54,394 nt of DNA from Aporhodopirellula sallentina SM41 (lineage in GTDB: Bacteria; Planctomycetota; Planctomycetia; Pirellulales; Pirellulaceae), in NCBI RefSeq assembly GCF_000346505.1, contig NZ_ANOH01000428.1:1-54394 (forward strand), read 5' to 3'. The notes under the pieces were generated by a model, which worked only from the letters and a program-made list of their open reading frames with translations, was not told the DNA's origin and ran no database searches. Within the stretch, counting starts at the first letter, position 1. Each line of letters starts with the position of its first letter. Made by a program: the position numbers and the translations under genes. Below, piece after piece: positions 44,561 to 53,200 of this stretch.

Positions 44561-45580
44561 ATGTCGATGACGAATGCCTATCCAGTACGCGAAGAACGCC
44601 CCAACCGTCGAAAATGTTTGGCGACGTGGGCTGCCGCTCTCTCCGTTCCGCTGATCCTTCCCGCAACCGGCTGCGTTTCGACGGGCGGGCCGAGCCCAGT
44701 GGATCTCGTCTGGGGCCGCCGGGGACTCAGCGACGGTCGCTTTCTAAAACCTCGCGCGATCACCATCGACCCCGATGACAACCTGTACATCGTCGACACG
44801 ACCGGTCGCATCCAAGTGTTCGACGTCGACGGCAATCACCTGCGAACCTGGAAAGTTCCCGACACCGCCAACGGACGCCCCACCGGGTTATCGTTCGACA
44901 AACGAGGCGGTTCCGGCGAAGCCAACGGGCCCCCCGAACCGCGCTTGCTCGTCGCCGACACACACTACTATCGCATGTTAGTTTTCAGCCCCGATGGTGA
45001 ACTGCAGGACGATCAACAAATCGGTGGCGTCAGTGGATCGGCCGACGGTGAGTTCGCGTTCGTGACCGATGCGGTCAGTGACCAACAGGGCAACGTCTAC
45101 ATTGGCGAGTACGGTGCCTCGGACCGGATTCAAAAGTTCTCCGCCGACGGCGAATTCATTGCATCGTGGGGCGGAACCGGCGAAGAACCAGGACGTTTCC
45201 TACGGCCGCAAAGTTTGGTCATCGACGGCGAGACACTTTGGATCGCCGACGCATGCAATCATCGCATCGTCCGGTATGACCTCAACGACGAAACGCCACA
45301 GATGATCGGGATCTGGGGCGACGAAGGAAAATCCCCCGGCAAACTGCATTACCCGTACGACCTCGCGATCGACCGCGACGGAACGGTTTTGATATGCGAA
45401 TACGGCAATCAACGCATCCAACGATTTACCGCCGAAGGTGAACTCGTCGGCGTATGGGGTTCGCCCGGACACGATCCCGGACAGTTGTATCAACCTTGGG
45501 GCGTCGTGATCGACTCCTCCGGTCGGGCCCACGTCCTCGACAGCAACAACCACCGCGTCCAACGAGTCACCGCAATCTAA
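44561..45580 (+). CDS. NHL-repeat lipoprotein
   Basis: A 339-residue protein. The N-terminus NRRKCLATWAAALSVPLILPATGC combines a twin-arginine-like RRKCL with a lipobox ending in ATGC, so it may be exported folded. At least five NHL blades follow, each with a strand such as LYIVDTTGRIQVFD, LLVADTHYYRMLVFS, WIADACNHRIVRYD, LICEYGNQRIQRF and HVLDSNNHRVQRV. It forms a six-bladed propeller that typically binds other proteins or polysaccharide. ATG 44561 is chosen over longer frames. It stands divergent from the fusion gene and convergent with DUF502. Confidence 0.8.
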   Translation: MSMTNAYPVREERPNRRKCLATWAAALSVPLILPATGCVSTGGPSPVDLVWGRRGLSDGRFLKPRAITIDPDDNLYIVDTTGRIQVFDVDGNHLRTWKVPDTANGRPTGLSFDKRGGSGEANGPPEPRLLVADTHYYRMLVFSPDGELQDDQQIGGVSGSADGEFAFVTDAVSDQQGNVYIGEYGASDRIQKFSADGEFIASWGGTGEEPGRFLRPQSLVIDGETLWIADACNHRIVRYDLNDETPQMIGIWGDEGKSPGKLHYPYDLAIDRDGTVLICEYGNQRIQRFTAEGELVGVWGSPGHDPGQLYQPWGVVIDSSGRAHVLDSNNHRVQRVTAI

Positions 45581-45625
45581 GGCGGTTTCAAAAACGATGA
45601 GCAACCAGTGTCGACAGAGACTCGA

Positions 45626-46672
45626 CTACTGAGCCTGGCCCGCAGGAACCGATGTATTCACACTGGCCCCATTCATGACCGCTTTGCCGGAGTTTTCTTT
45701 CGCTGGCAAATCGAAACGTTGTTGAGGCGGAACGACCACACCGCAACTGACAACGAACTGGATCGCTTCATCAATCGTCAAATCCAAATCGATCGCTTCG
45801 CTGCGTCGCACCGTAACGGTGAACCCGGTCATCGGCATCGGACTGGTCGGCATCAAGACGCTCAACATTGGTTCGCCGGCCGCCTCGGATATCTCACGCA
45901 TGCTGTTGCCCGTGACGAATCCCAACGACCAAATCCCTTCGCGTGGATACTGAATCGCCACGACTCGGTTGAATTCGATCTGACGATCATCAAACGCAAA
46001 GTCGGTGATCTGTTTGACGCTACCGTAGACCTTGTTGACGATCGGAATCCGCAAGATCGTTGCGTCGAACGTGCTCAAGAACCATCGCCCGATACCGCCG
46101 GCAAAAAGACGCCCGAGGAAATACAACAGCGACAGGAACACGATCAAGAAAACAGGGACAACCACCGATCGTGGCATGTACCGCAGTTGAACGTAACGAT
46201 CCCAGTAGGCGGCGGCTGAATTCGGCGCGACCGCGGTCAACCCGAACTCATCGATCTCGTTGTCGACTTCCTGAACCACGTAACCGGGCAGATAGCGACG
46301 CCCGGTTGGGTCCGGTACGTAGTACAGTCCTTGATAGGTGAATCCGCGTCCCTTGCCGCCTTCGGCGATCGCTGACTGAGGGTCTCGCAAAGCCCCTTTG
46401 GGGACGCTCTCGCGAATATCGGCGAGACTCAAGACCAGCGTTTTACGGATGCCCGTTTCGACCGGGGCGAGGACATAGTTCTCGATCGCGTTCCACGCCC
46501 AAATCAACACCACGATGGTTAACAGCGGCGGCAGGACGACCCCCAGACCTCGCAACACCGCACGACGGGCACCACCCATCGCTGTGGTCGGCGCAGCAAC
46601 CAAAACAGCCTCTTCCGAAGCAGCGGTCGAATGCGATTCGCCGTGAGCAGGCGGGTCCTGAGGGTTTGTCAT
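45626..46672 (-). CDS. DUF502 family membrane protein
   Basis: 348 residues. A first membrane segment is LRGLGVVLPPLLTIVVLIWAW and the second is VVVPVFLIVFLSLLYFLGRLF. Between them is an external insertion of about 110 residues (YQGLYYVPDPTGRRYLPGYVV). The C-terminal DUF502 part has RIPIVNKVYGSVKQITDF and the strand VVAIQYPREGIWSLGFVTG. The family is widespread in bacteria with unknown function. The promoter region carries a palindrome at 46703-46714. Confidence 0.82.
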   Translation of the reverse strand: MTNPQDPPAHGESHSTAASEEAVLVAAPTTAMGGARRAVLRGLGVVLPPLLTIVVLIWAWNAIENYVLAPVETGIRKTLVLSLADIRESVPKGALRDPQSAIAEGGKGRGFTYQGLYYVPDPTGRRYLPGYVVQEVDNEIDEFGLTAVAPNSAAAYWDRYVQLRYMPRSVVVPVFLIVFLSLLYFLGRLFAGGIGRWFLSTFDATILRIPIVNKVYGSVKQITDFAFDDRQIEFNRVVAIQYPREGIWSLGFVTGNSMREISEAAGEPMLSVLMPTSPMPMTGFTVTVRRSEAIDLDLTIDEAIQFVVSCGVVVPPQQRFDLPAKENSGKAVMNGASVNTSVPAGQAQ

Positions 46673-46702
46673 GAAGTCAGCCGGATCGGATTGGTCCAGT
46701 AT

Positions 46703-46714
46703 CGAAACGTTTCG
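46703..46714. promoter_or_regulatory. 12-bp palindrome upstream of the DUF502 gene
   Basis: CGAAACGTTTCG is perfectly symmetric and lies about 30 bp before the ATG of the DUF502 gene on the minus strand. A related CTATCGAAAA follows. It may be an operator, but the half-site is short. Confidence 0.3.
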
Positions 46715-46926
46715 CTATCGAAAAGAACGCGGTACTAAAACGCGTTTGCGGTCAAACCGGGGTGAAGAAAAGCCCCAGACTACAAAATCCGGCTCACCCC
46801 ACAATCTGCCCATTTGGAAAACTGTAGCACGTGAACGCGGATGTAAAAGCGATAACGGCGACAAAGTCGGTCGGGTTGAACCGAATATCCGCTTTTTTCT
46901 CTACCACGCAACGCCAATCATCTCGG

Positions 46927-48033
46927 TCAATCGTCTCGCAACGCCATCGCGACGACGGCGAGCGAAACTTTGCCCGCACCGGCCTCCAACAGCACCCCCG
47001 CGATCTCATCCGCGGTCGCTCCCGTGGTCATCACGTCATCGACGAGGACGATCTCACGGCCGGCAATCAGCTTCCTCGCCCTCGCCCGAACTCGAAACGC
47101 ACCGCGCACATTCGCACGCCTTTCCTCGTCATCGAGCAACGCTTGTTTGGAAATGGATCGGCACGCCCTCAACAACGCCGCATACGGCAGCCCCCAGAAA
47201 CTCGCGGTGTACTCCGCGAGAATCCGAGTACCGCTGCCGCCTCGACGCACCTGACGCAGCCACGGACTCGGAACACTGGTCACCACGGGAACGCCTCGCG
47301 GCGGCAGACGGTTTCCACTGAGGACAATCCGCCCGGCCTCTCGGGCGAGCGAGCGCACCATGGATCCAGCCGAGGTCGGCGCGGGGTTCTCGGTTTGTTC
47401 CGGATTCTTCCCCGGCGATTCCGGCTTCTCCTCCAATTCCGGCCACCGCGACAAACAACGCGCGGCCAAACGACTCGCCAAATCACGAGCCACGACGGAG
47501 TTGTGAGGGTATTTCGCTGCCACCACCGCATCCCGCGCCACGTCGTGATAACGATACAGCGGGGTGATTCGTTGAAACCGATGAGCCCGCTTGGCGTTCT
47601 TGCATCGCGCGCAGGGAGCATCATCCGGTGCCGCCTCGAGATCCGGTGAATCCTCGAGTTCGGTTGGCAAACCGAGGTCGCGATCGATGCGGTCGGCCGA
47701 GGGCACGCGGGGCGTTCGAGCCGCTCGGGGCCATCCGCATTTCCCGCACGCCGTCTGCATCATCGGTGCCGACTGAATCAATGACGCTTCGCAAACCCGG
47801 CAGAACGTTCGGTACTGCCTCGGCGGCACAGCTCGCCCCGCCCCGGTTCCACGCTCTGCCCCTGTCTCGACCATATCGGTCGCGGCTCCACAGAGGACGC
47901 AGACCGGTGGGAACACCAACGGGGCAACTGACTCCCACGCCTGCAGAACCGATTGCCGCGACCGATGAGCGAGACGTGCGACAGTGGAGCTTTGGTGATT
48001 CAAACGCAGTCTCTCCCCTGCGTCCGTCGGCAC
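46927..48033 (-). CDS. comF: ComF-family phosphoribosyltransferase-like protein
   Basis: Up to 368 residues. N-terminal cysteines (PPVCVLCG, CRVCEASLI, CGKCGWP, PCARCKNA) form the zinc part usual for ComF, here with long insertions. The PRTase core ends with IVLVDDVMTTGATADEI, the PRPP loop. ComF links to DNA uptake and processing in Bacillus; in most bacteria the role is unclear. The start is not certain: GTG 48033 or the TTG at 48003, which has GGGGAG upstream. No other competence genes are in the window. Confidence 0.78.
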   Translation of the reverse strand: MPTDAGERLRLNHQSSTVARLAHRSRQSVLQAWESVAPLVFPPVCVLCGAATDMVETGAERGTGAGRAVPPRQYRTFCRVCEASLIQSAPMMQTACGKCGWPRAARTPRVPSADRIDRDLGLPTELEDSPDLEAAPDDAPCARCKNAKRAHRFQRITPLYRYHDVARDAVVAAKYPHNSVVARDLASRLAARCLSRWPELEEKPESPGKNPEQTENPAPTSAGSMVRSLAREAGRIVLSGNRLPPRGVPVVTSVPSPWLRQVRRGGSGTRILAEYTASFWGLPYAALLRACRSISKQALLDDEERRANVRGAFRVRARARKLIAGREIVLVDDVMTTGATADEIAGVLLEAGAGKVSLAVVAMALRDD

Positions 48034-49275
48034 CGTACACGAAACCCGCTGGTTGCACGAAACCCGCTAGCGACGGGCGTCAATTCGTCGGCATTACGCG
48101 AGGAATTGGCGACATTCAGCGGCGTCGGTATTCGAAAAGTCGCACCATGCCAAAATTTCCCCCGAGCCGCCGATGCGACGTTTTGGCTCCTCATCGAAGC
48201 AGAAAACATTGACGAACCCCCCGTGAATTGCTTCGTTTTCGCGAAACGTCATCCGCTCGCTCGAAAACATATTTGAGAATTTTACAAATTTTCCTGCTAG
48301 CCGCGCGAACCTTCTGCTGAAATAGTCTTCTAAACCATCGTCTCACCGATGGCCCTTTTGGGGTATTGCCATTCGGGGCAGCGACCTCCTCGGGGGAGAC
48401 TCGGACATTGATACCGAGGCTCGTGAGATTCATTTCCAATATGTGCTCCAAAACCGCACCATCTCAATAGGTGCCGGGAGGATCCGATGCGAACTCTGAT
48501 TTCCAAACTGAACGTCATTCGTGCGACCCGCGTCAGCGGCATCTTGTGCAATGGTTTCGTCGGAATGGTGTCGCGCATTACGACCCTCACCGAGAGACTC
48601 GCGGATACCAGTTGGCGGGCCTATGCGGCTCATCATGCTGAACGCCCCGAGATGTTTTGGAAGCCTCTTCATGCCAGTGTCGGCAGCATCCCTGCCGTCA
48701 TAGGACGTGAGAAACATTCAGCGTTCTCACGCGGGACGGACCTAACGTGTCCGTCACAGTCGCGATGTTGGGGTTACCCCCAATCGATGGAATTCAAAGG
48801 CCGTTCGGTACTCCGAACACGCATGCCGGCGAATTCGACAGGCACGGGATTCCACGCAGCGGGCTAACGCCCAAACGACGGAAACCGCGTTTTTTGACTC
48901 GATCGATTTCATCGGGCTGGCCTCGATAAATCTTGGCCTCGATGGATGTTGCCCCTAGGCGACCTCTCCCGTCGGTCCTGACCGCTGACTCGTTTCAGTC
49001 AATTTCGAACGAACTTCGCACCCACGGATAGGCCCTATCCGATTCGGCGCCCCAACACCTGTTCCTTCAGGCCATGTGACTGTTCCGACAGTCGTTTCAC
49101 CATGAAGGCAGAGAAGAGGCTCCCAATCGCAGATCGGTCCAAACGGCCGAATCAGCCCATCCGTTCGAGTGAAGATCGCCTGACTCAATCGCACTTCCTA
49201 CATCGAATCTTTGAATCACTTCACTGGCAGTTTGAAAATTGGAACGCCCCTTCGCCTCAGGGGGAGAAACTCATC
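48034..49275. other. Long intergenic region between comF and the ECF sigma gene
   Basis: About 1.2 kb with no confident gene. It holds promoters for both divergent neighbours, a short hairpin CCATCG/CGATGG at 48335-48352, and a symmetric GGATAG-GCC-CTATCC at 49028-49042, which could be a regulator site. One small open frame (48487-48867) is listed separately. No RNA gene was recognised. Confidence 0.35.
48487..48867 (+). CDS. Possible small hypothetical protein
   Basis: 126 codons with a GGGAGGA site 5 bases before the ATG. The first 60 or so codons have GC-rich third positions like the neighbours, but the last part is less gene-like and rich in Arg, Ser and Cys. I recognise no domain. The good ribosome site is the main reason to list it; it could be a decayed gene or chance. 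Confidence 0.22.
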   Translation: MRTLISKLNVIRATRVSGILCNGFVGMVSRITTLTERLADTSWRAYAAHHAERPEMFWKPLHASVGSIPAVIGREKHSAFSRGTDLTCPSQSRCWGYPQSMEFKGRSVLRTRMPANSTGTGFHAAG

Positions 49276-49941
49276 ATGACGATTACGTACAACACTGAAA
49301 CACAAACTCCGATCTTGCCGATCAACTCTGCCGTCGACCAAGCACCGTTGACGGTGGCACAACTCGTCGTCCAAGCCCAATCGGGTGACCGGGACGCGTT
49401 CGGAGAATTGTTCGAACGATACCGGCCCGCGATTGTCGCCTTGGCAATGCAGCGAGTCCGCAACGCCCACGAAGCCGAAGAACTCGCGCAAGACGTTTTC
49501 ATCCAAGCGATGCAAAAAGTCGACCAACTGCGAGTCCCGGAAGCATTCGGCGGATGGTTGCGGCAAATCGTTCACCGCATGGCGATCAACCGCGTCACCC
49601 GCGGTCGTCTTTCGGTGGCCTGCGATCCAGAAACCCTGGAAGCAACCTGCACCGATGATGCATCGCCTCAAACCGCCGCCGAAGCTCAAGAGCGAGACGC
49701 AGCGGTTCGGGTCGGCCTGACTCGGCTCGGTGACATGGATCAACAAACCCTGCGGGCGTTCTACCTGCAAGGCCAATCGTTGATCGAAATGAGCGACCGG
49801 TTCGACGCGCCCGTCGGAACGATCAAACGACGATTGCACACCGCACGGAAACGTCTCGCCGAAACCATGCGGACGGACTTTCCGGCAACGGTGCCGATGA
49901 ACCTCCCGGTTCATGAGGTCGCCGTTTGCCAAGCCGTCTAG
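49276..49941 (+). CDS. ECF-type RNA polymerase sigma factor
   Basis: A 221-residue sigma-70 family protein. Region 2 is DAFGELFERYRPAIVALAMQRV with the -10 contact helix AEELAQDVFIQAMQKVDQL. Region 4 is LRAFYLQGQSLIEMSDRFDAPVGTIKRRLHTARKRLAE. ATG 49276 has GGGGAG upstream; longer frames to 49102 look untranslated. No anti-sigma gene adjoins. The stop codon TAG (49939-49941) overlaps the CTAG flank of repeat A3, and the element fills the gap to the convergent giant gene. Confidence 0.88.
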   Translation: MTITYNTETQTPILPINSAVDQAPLTVAQLVVQAQSGDRDAFGELFERYRPAIVALAMQRVRNAHEAEELAQDVFIQAMQKVDQLRVPEAFGGWLRQIVHRMAINRVTRGRLSVACDPETLEATCTDDASPQTAAEAQERDAAVRVGLTRLGDMDQQTLRAFYLQGQSLIEMSDRFDAPVGTIKRRLHTARKRLAETMRTDFPATVPMNLPVHEVAVCQAV

Positions 49942-50073
49942 TGGTGCGTCAAAGCCTAGACTTAGGGTAGCGAAACTCGCCAAGAGTTTCGGATGGGCTC
50001 GTGTATCACCGAAAGTCCTGGCGACTTTCGCTACGGCCTTGAACTCTCATTCTTGATCGTGATGCACCACGAG
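49938..50073 (-). repeat. Palindromic element family A, copy 3 (128-bp core, inverted)
   Basis: The core runs 49942-50069. Reading the plus strand, it begins TGGTGCGTCA and ends TGATGCACCA. Its reverse complement matches copies 1 and 2 along the whole length. Both internal hairpins are perfect here: CGAAAGTC-GCCAG-GACTTTCG and CGAAACTC-TTGGC-GAGTTTCG (in element orientation). Flanks are CTAG and CGAG as in copy 1. The CTAG contains the stop codon of the sigma factor gene. Confidence 0.88.
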
Positions 50074-50131
50074 TGCGAGTCTGCGAATGACCAGTTGCCT
50101 CGCGCCCGGTTGTCGCTCGGCATGACATCAT

Positions 50132-50170
50132 TGTCAAAACATCGCTGTTAAAACATCGTTGTCAAAATCA
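50132..50170. repeat. Short tandem 14-bp repeat, nearly three units
   Basis: TGTCAAAACATCGC (50132-50145), TGTTAAAACATCGT (50146-50159) and a partial TGTCAAAATCA (50160-50170). It sits between repeat A3 and the terminator hairpin in the convergent gap, so it is probably neutral. Confidence 0.4.
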
Positions 50171-50210
50171 AAAACACCCCCTCGATTCGAATGAGCCGAG
50201 GGGGTGTTTT
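50171..50210. terminator. Bidirectional intrinsic terminator
   Basis: Arms AAAACACCCCCTCG (50171-50184) and CGAGGGGGTGTTTT (50197-50210) are perfectly complementary over 14 bp, with a 12-base loop. A/T runs on both sides let it act for the sigma factor (plus) and the giant gene (minus), which converge here. Confidence 0.88.
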
Positions 50211-50279
50211 GATAGGTGATTGCTGGCAGACGTTGGGGTGCATTGTCCGCCGCGTGGTCATTCTTCGCCGTTGATCAGA

Positions 50280-53200
50280 TCAGAACAGATCACTGATCGC
50301 CGCGTCTAGGTTAGCCGCGAGCGAATCATCATCATTGTCCGAACCAGCAGACTCCGCCGCGTTGTCGATCGCAATCAATTCGAGCACGTCCAATTCGCCC
50401 TCGATTTCGGCACCTCCGACCACTTTCGCGGTTCCCGAGGAAACCGTCGAAACCGATGCGCTCGTATCGCCATCGACCGAGGCGTGATCTGATGAAGACA
50501 CCGAGGCGATCGGCTCGCTCGACAGTTGAGCTGTATCCTGCGCGTTCAACATGTTGATAACCTGCAACGCATCGACCTCCGTTACGAAGCCGTCGTCATT
50601 GACGTCATAGTAACTATCGTCATCGGCAGGGATCGCACCGATCGGAATACCACCGGCGGACCCACCGAGCCCTTCGTTGAGCAGGTTGATGATCATCAAG
50701 GCATCGAGAGCAGTAACGAAACCGTTGCGATTGACGTCCGTCGGTGCAGCCGGGTTCGTACGCTCGTTCACTGTCGTGTTGAACTCGATGATGACATCGC
50801 CGCTCTTCACACCGTTGATATCTTCCACCTCGATCGTGACGGTGTCTTCCCCGGTATGCCCAGGGTCCGGCGTGTAAACCAACTGCCCGCTCGCATTGAT
50901 TTCGGCAAAACCGTTTTGACCGTTGACCTTGATCACCGTCTTCGTCAGATCGAGCGGATCGGCGGAAGCAAACAGATCATCGAGATCGACAACAGCCGTC
51001 CCTTGCGTGGTTCCATTGTTGAACGTTCCCGTTCGAATCGGATCCATCGTCGGCGTCGGCACGGTGACAATCTGCACGGTCGCTGGAGGGCTCGGTTGAC
51101 CTGAAATTGGTCCACCGATGTCACTGAGCGTGTACTCAAAACTGTCCTTGCCTCCGCCCACGGTTAGGAATTCGTCACCCGGCAGATAGGTAACCTCACC
51201 GGTGACCGCATCCTGACGGAGTTCACCGTAGAGCGGCTGAATCGTTACCGTGAACGTCAACGGATCGATCGTATCACCGGTATCAATGTCGAAGTCGTTT
51301 TCAAAGATCGAGTTTCCGGCCAGCGTCAACGATTTCGCGACAGGTGCTCCCGAAGCGTTTTCCTCGTAATCGAAACCGATCACGTCATCGATAACCGTTG
51401 GAGCATCGTTGGTTCCGGAAATCGTCAAACGAACCGTTGCGAAATTGCTCAGTTCGCCCGCGATGTCACTGACCTGATACTGGAACGAGTCCACAATCGT
51501 CGTGCCCGGACGCAGCTCTTGAATCGCGGACGTCTCGAGCGGATTGTAGGTGATTGTCTCCGTTGTCGGATTGATCGTGATCAACGCACCGAGTGTTGTC
51601 GAAAGTGTCCCCGTCTGCACCAATGTCAACTCATCACCGACATCAATGTCCGTATCGTTGCCGAGCAGGTCATTGATCGTGAACGTCAGAACGTTGTCTT
51701 CCGTCGTGATGAAGTCATTGTCATTGGCGACCGGAGCGTCGTTCACCGGAGTGATGCTGATCGTCAGCTGAACTTCCGCGGTGGTCAGCGCCGGTAAGCC
51801 ATCGCTCGTCAACAACTGCCCATCGTCTGGGTCCGCATCGTCGGTCAGCGAGACACCGATCACGGTGCTTCCGTTGGCCTCTTCCTTGAACTGGAACGTC
51901 AACTCACCGGTCGCATCGATCGATGGCAAAACCTCGAACAGGTCCTCATCACCGGCCGGGACGTTCACGATAAAGCGAGCCGATTGTCCGGTATCCCCCG
52001 CCGAAACATTGTCCGCCCAATTTTCGACATACAGCGGGTCTCCCTCGGTGACGCTGATCGGATTGTCTCCGACGACATCGAACGACGGCGGATCATTCGA
52101 GGAATCAATCGTAATCGTCAGAACAGCCGACGCGGTCGCAACATTCGGTGCGTTATCGTCACCATCATCGGTCACGATCACCTCGAAGGTTGCCGCTCCC
52201 GATGCACCAGGTGTGACATCAAACACGAGATCGTCGCCATCCCGTCGCACGACGGAATCGAGATCACCGGCTGTAAATTCGAACAGATCTTCGTAGCGAT
52301 CATCGGTCGCGACAGGTCGAATCGTGATCGAGGCAAACGACTGAGCAGGGATCGCACCGAGACCATCGATCTCATCGCTCGCACGACCTCCACCGAGTGA
52401 ATCCCCGGCCGGTCCGACTGTGACATCCGCGAACCAATCATCGACCCGCACCGAGCCGACGTCTTCGGGCAACCCGAGCATCAGATCCAACGAACCGAGG
52501 TCCGGTGCGTCGTTGACCGGGGTCACGTTGATCAACCAAGTCCCGAAGATGTTCGGCGAATCCGGCGTTGCGGTATCGCTGATTTGATAGATCACTGCAT
52601 CCTGGCCGGCGAAGTTCATCGCCGGTGTGTAGGTAAACGTCGAACCGATTCGCGTGATCGTTCCGCCACCGGTCGTCGTCACCGCAGGTCCACCATCGGT
52701 AGGTAATCCCGAGAAGATGATGAGTCCTTGGGTCGACTCGTCGATCGCACCACTACCCGCCGGTGCCGTTGGTCCACCTTGGAATTCCGCTAACAACTCC
52801 GCTTCGGTGATGGTGGTCGAACCTTCCTCGGCGATCGTCGCCGAAACGACACCGTCTTCACCCTGTTTCACTTCAGGCGGATCGTTCACCGGCGTGATCG
52901 AGATCGTAAACGGAACCAATGCTGAGGTATTGATATCTCCCCGTCCGGTCGGATCATTCGCACCGCTGTCGACGGCCATGATATTGAAGACGAAGTCTCC
53001 GGAGATGTCCGTACCGGCCGCGAACGTCAAACGTCCGAGCGAATCGACCGCCGGTGGTGTCGTGAAGGCACCGGGATACGCGACCGCAGGATCCGGAGTG
53101 ATCACATAACTCAAACTCTGACCGTTTACCGGATCGTTCTCATCCGTCGCCCCAACAGGCCCAGCCGCCCGATCGGCGATCAGGTTAAACGTCACCCCAG

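Noticed and set aside
48335-48360. Terminator for a plus-strand gene at the CCATCG/CGATGG hairpin
   Set aside because: No gene ends just before it on the plus strand, and the stem is only 6 bp.
49102-49275. N-terminal extension of the sigma factor
   Set aside because: ATG 49276 has a good ribosome site and gives the normal domain start.
8256-50073. Insertion sequence or CRISPR reading of the repeated 128-bp units
   Set aside because: No transposase frame inside, copies are tens of kb apart, and there is no regular repeat-spacer array.
50132-50170. Functional iteron array
   Set aside because: Fewer than three short units in a convergent intergenic gap, with no replication gene nearby.
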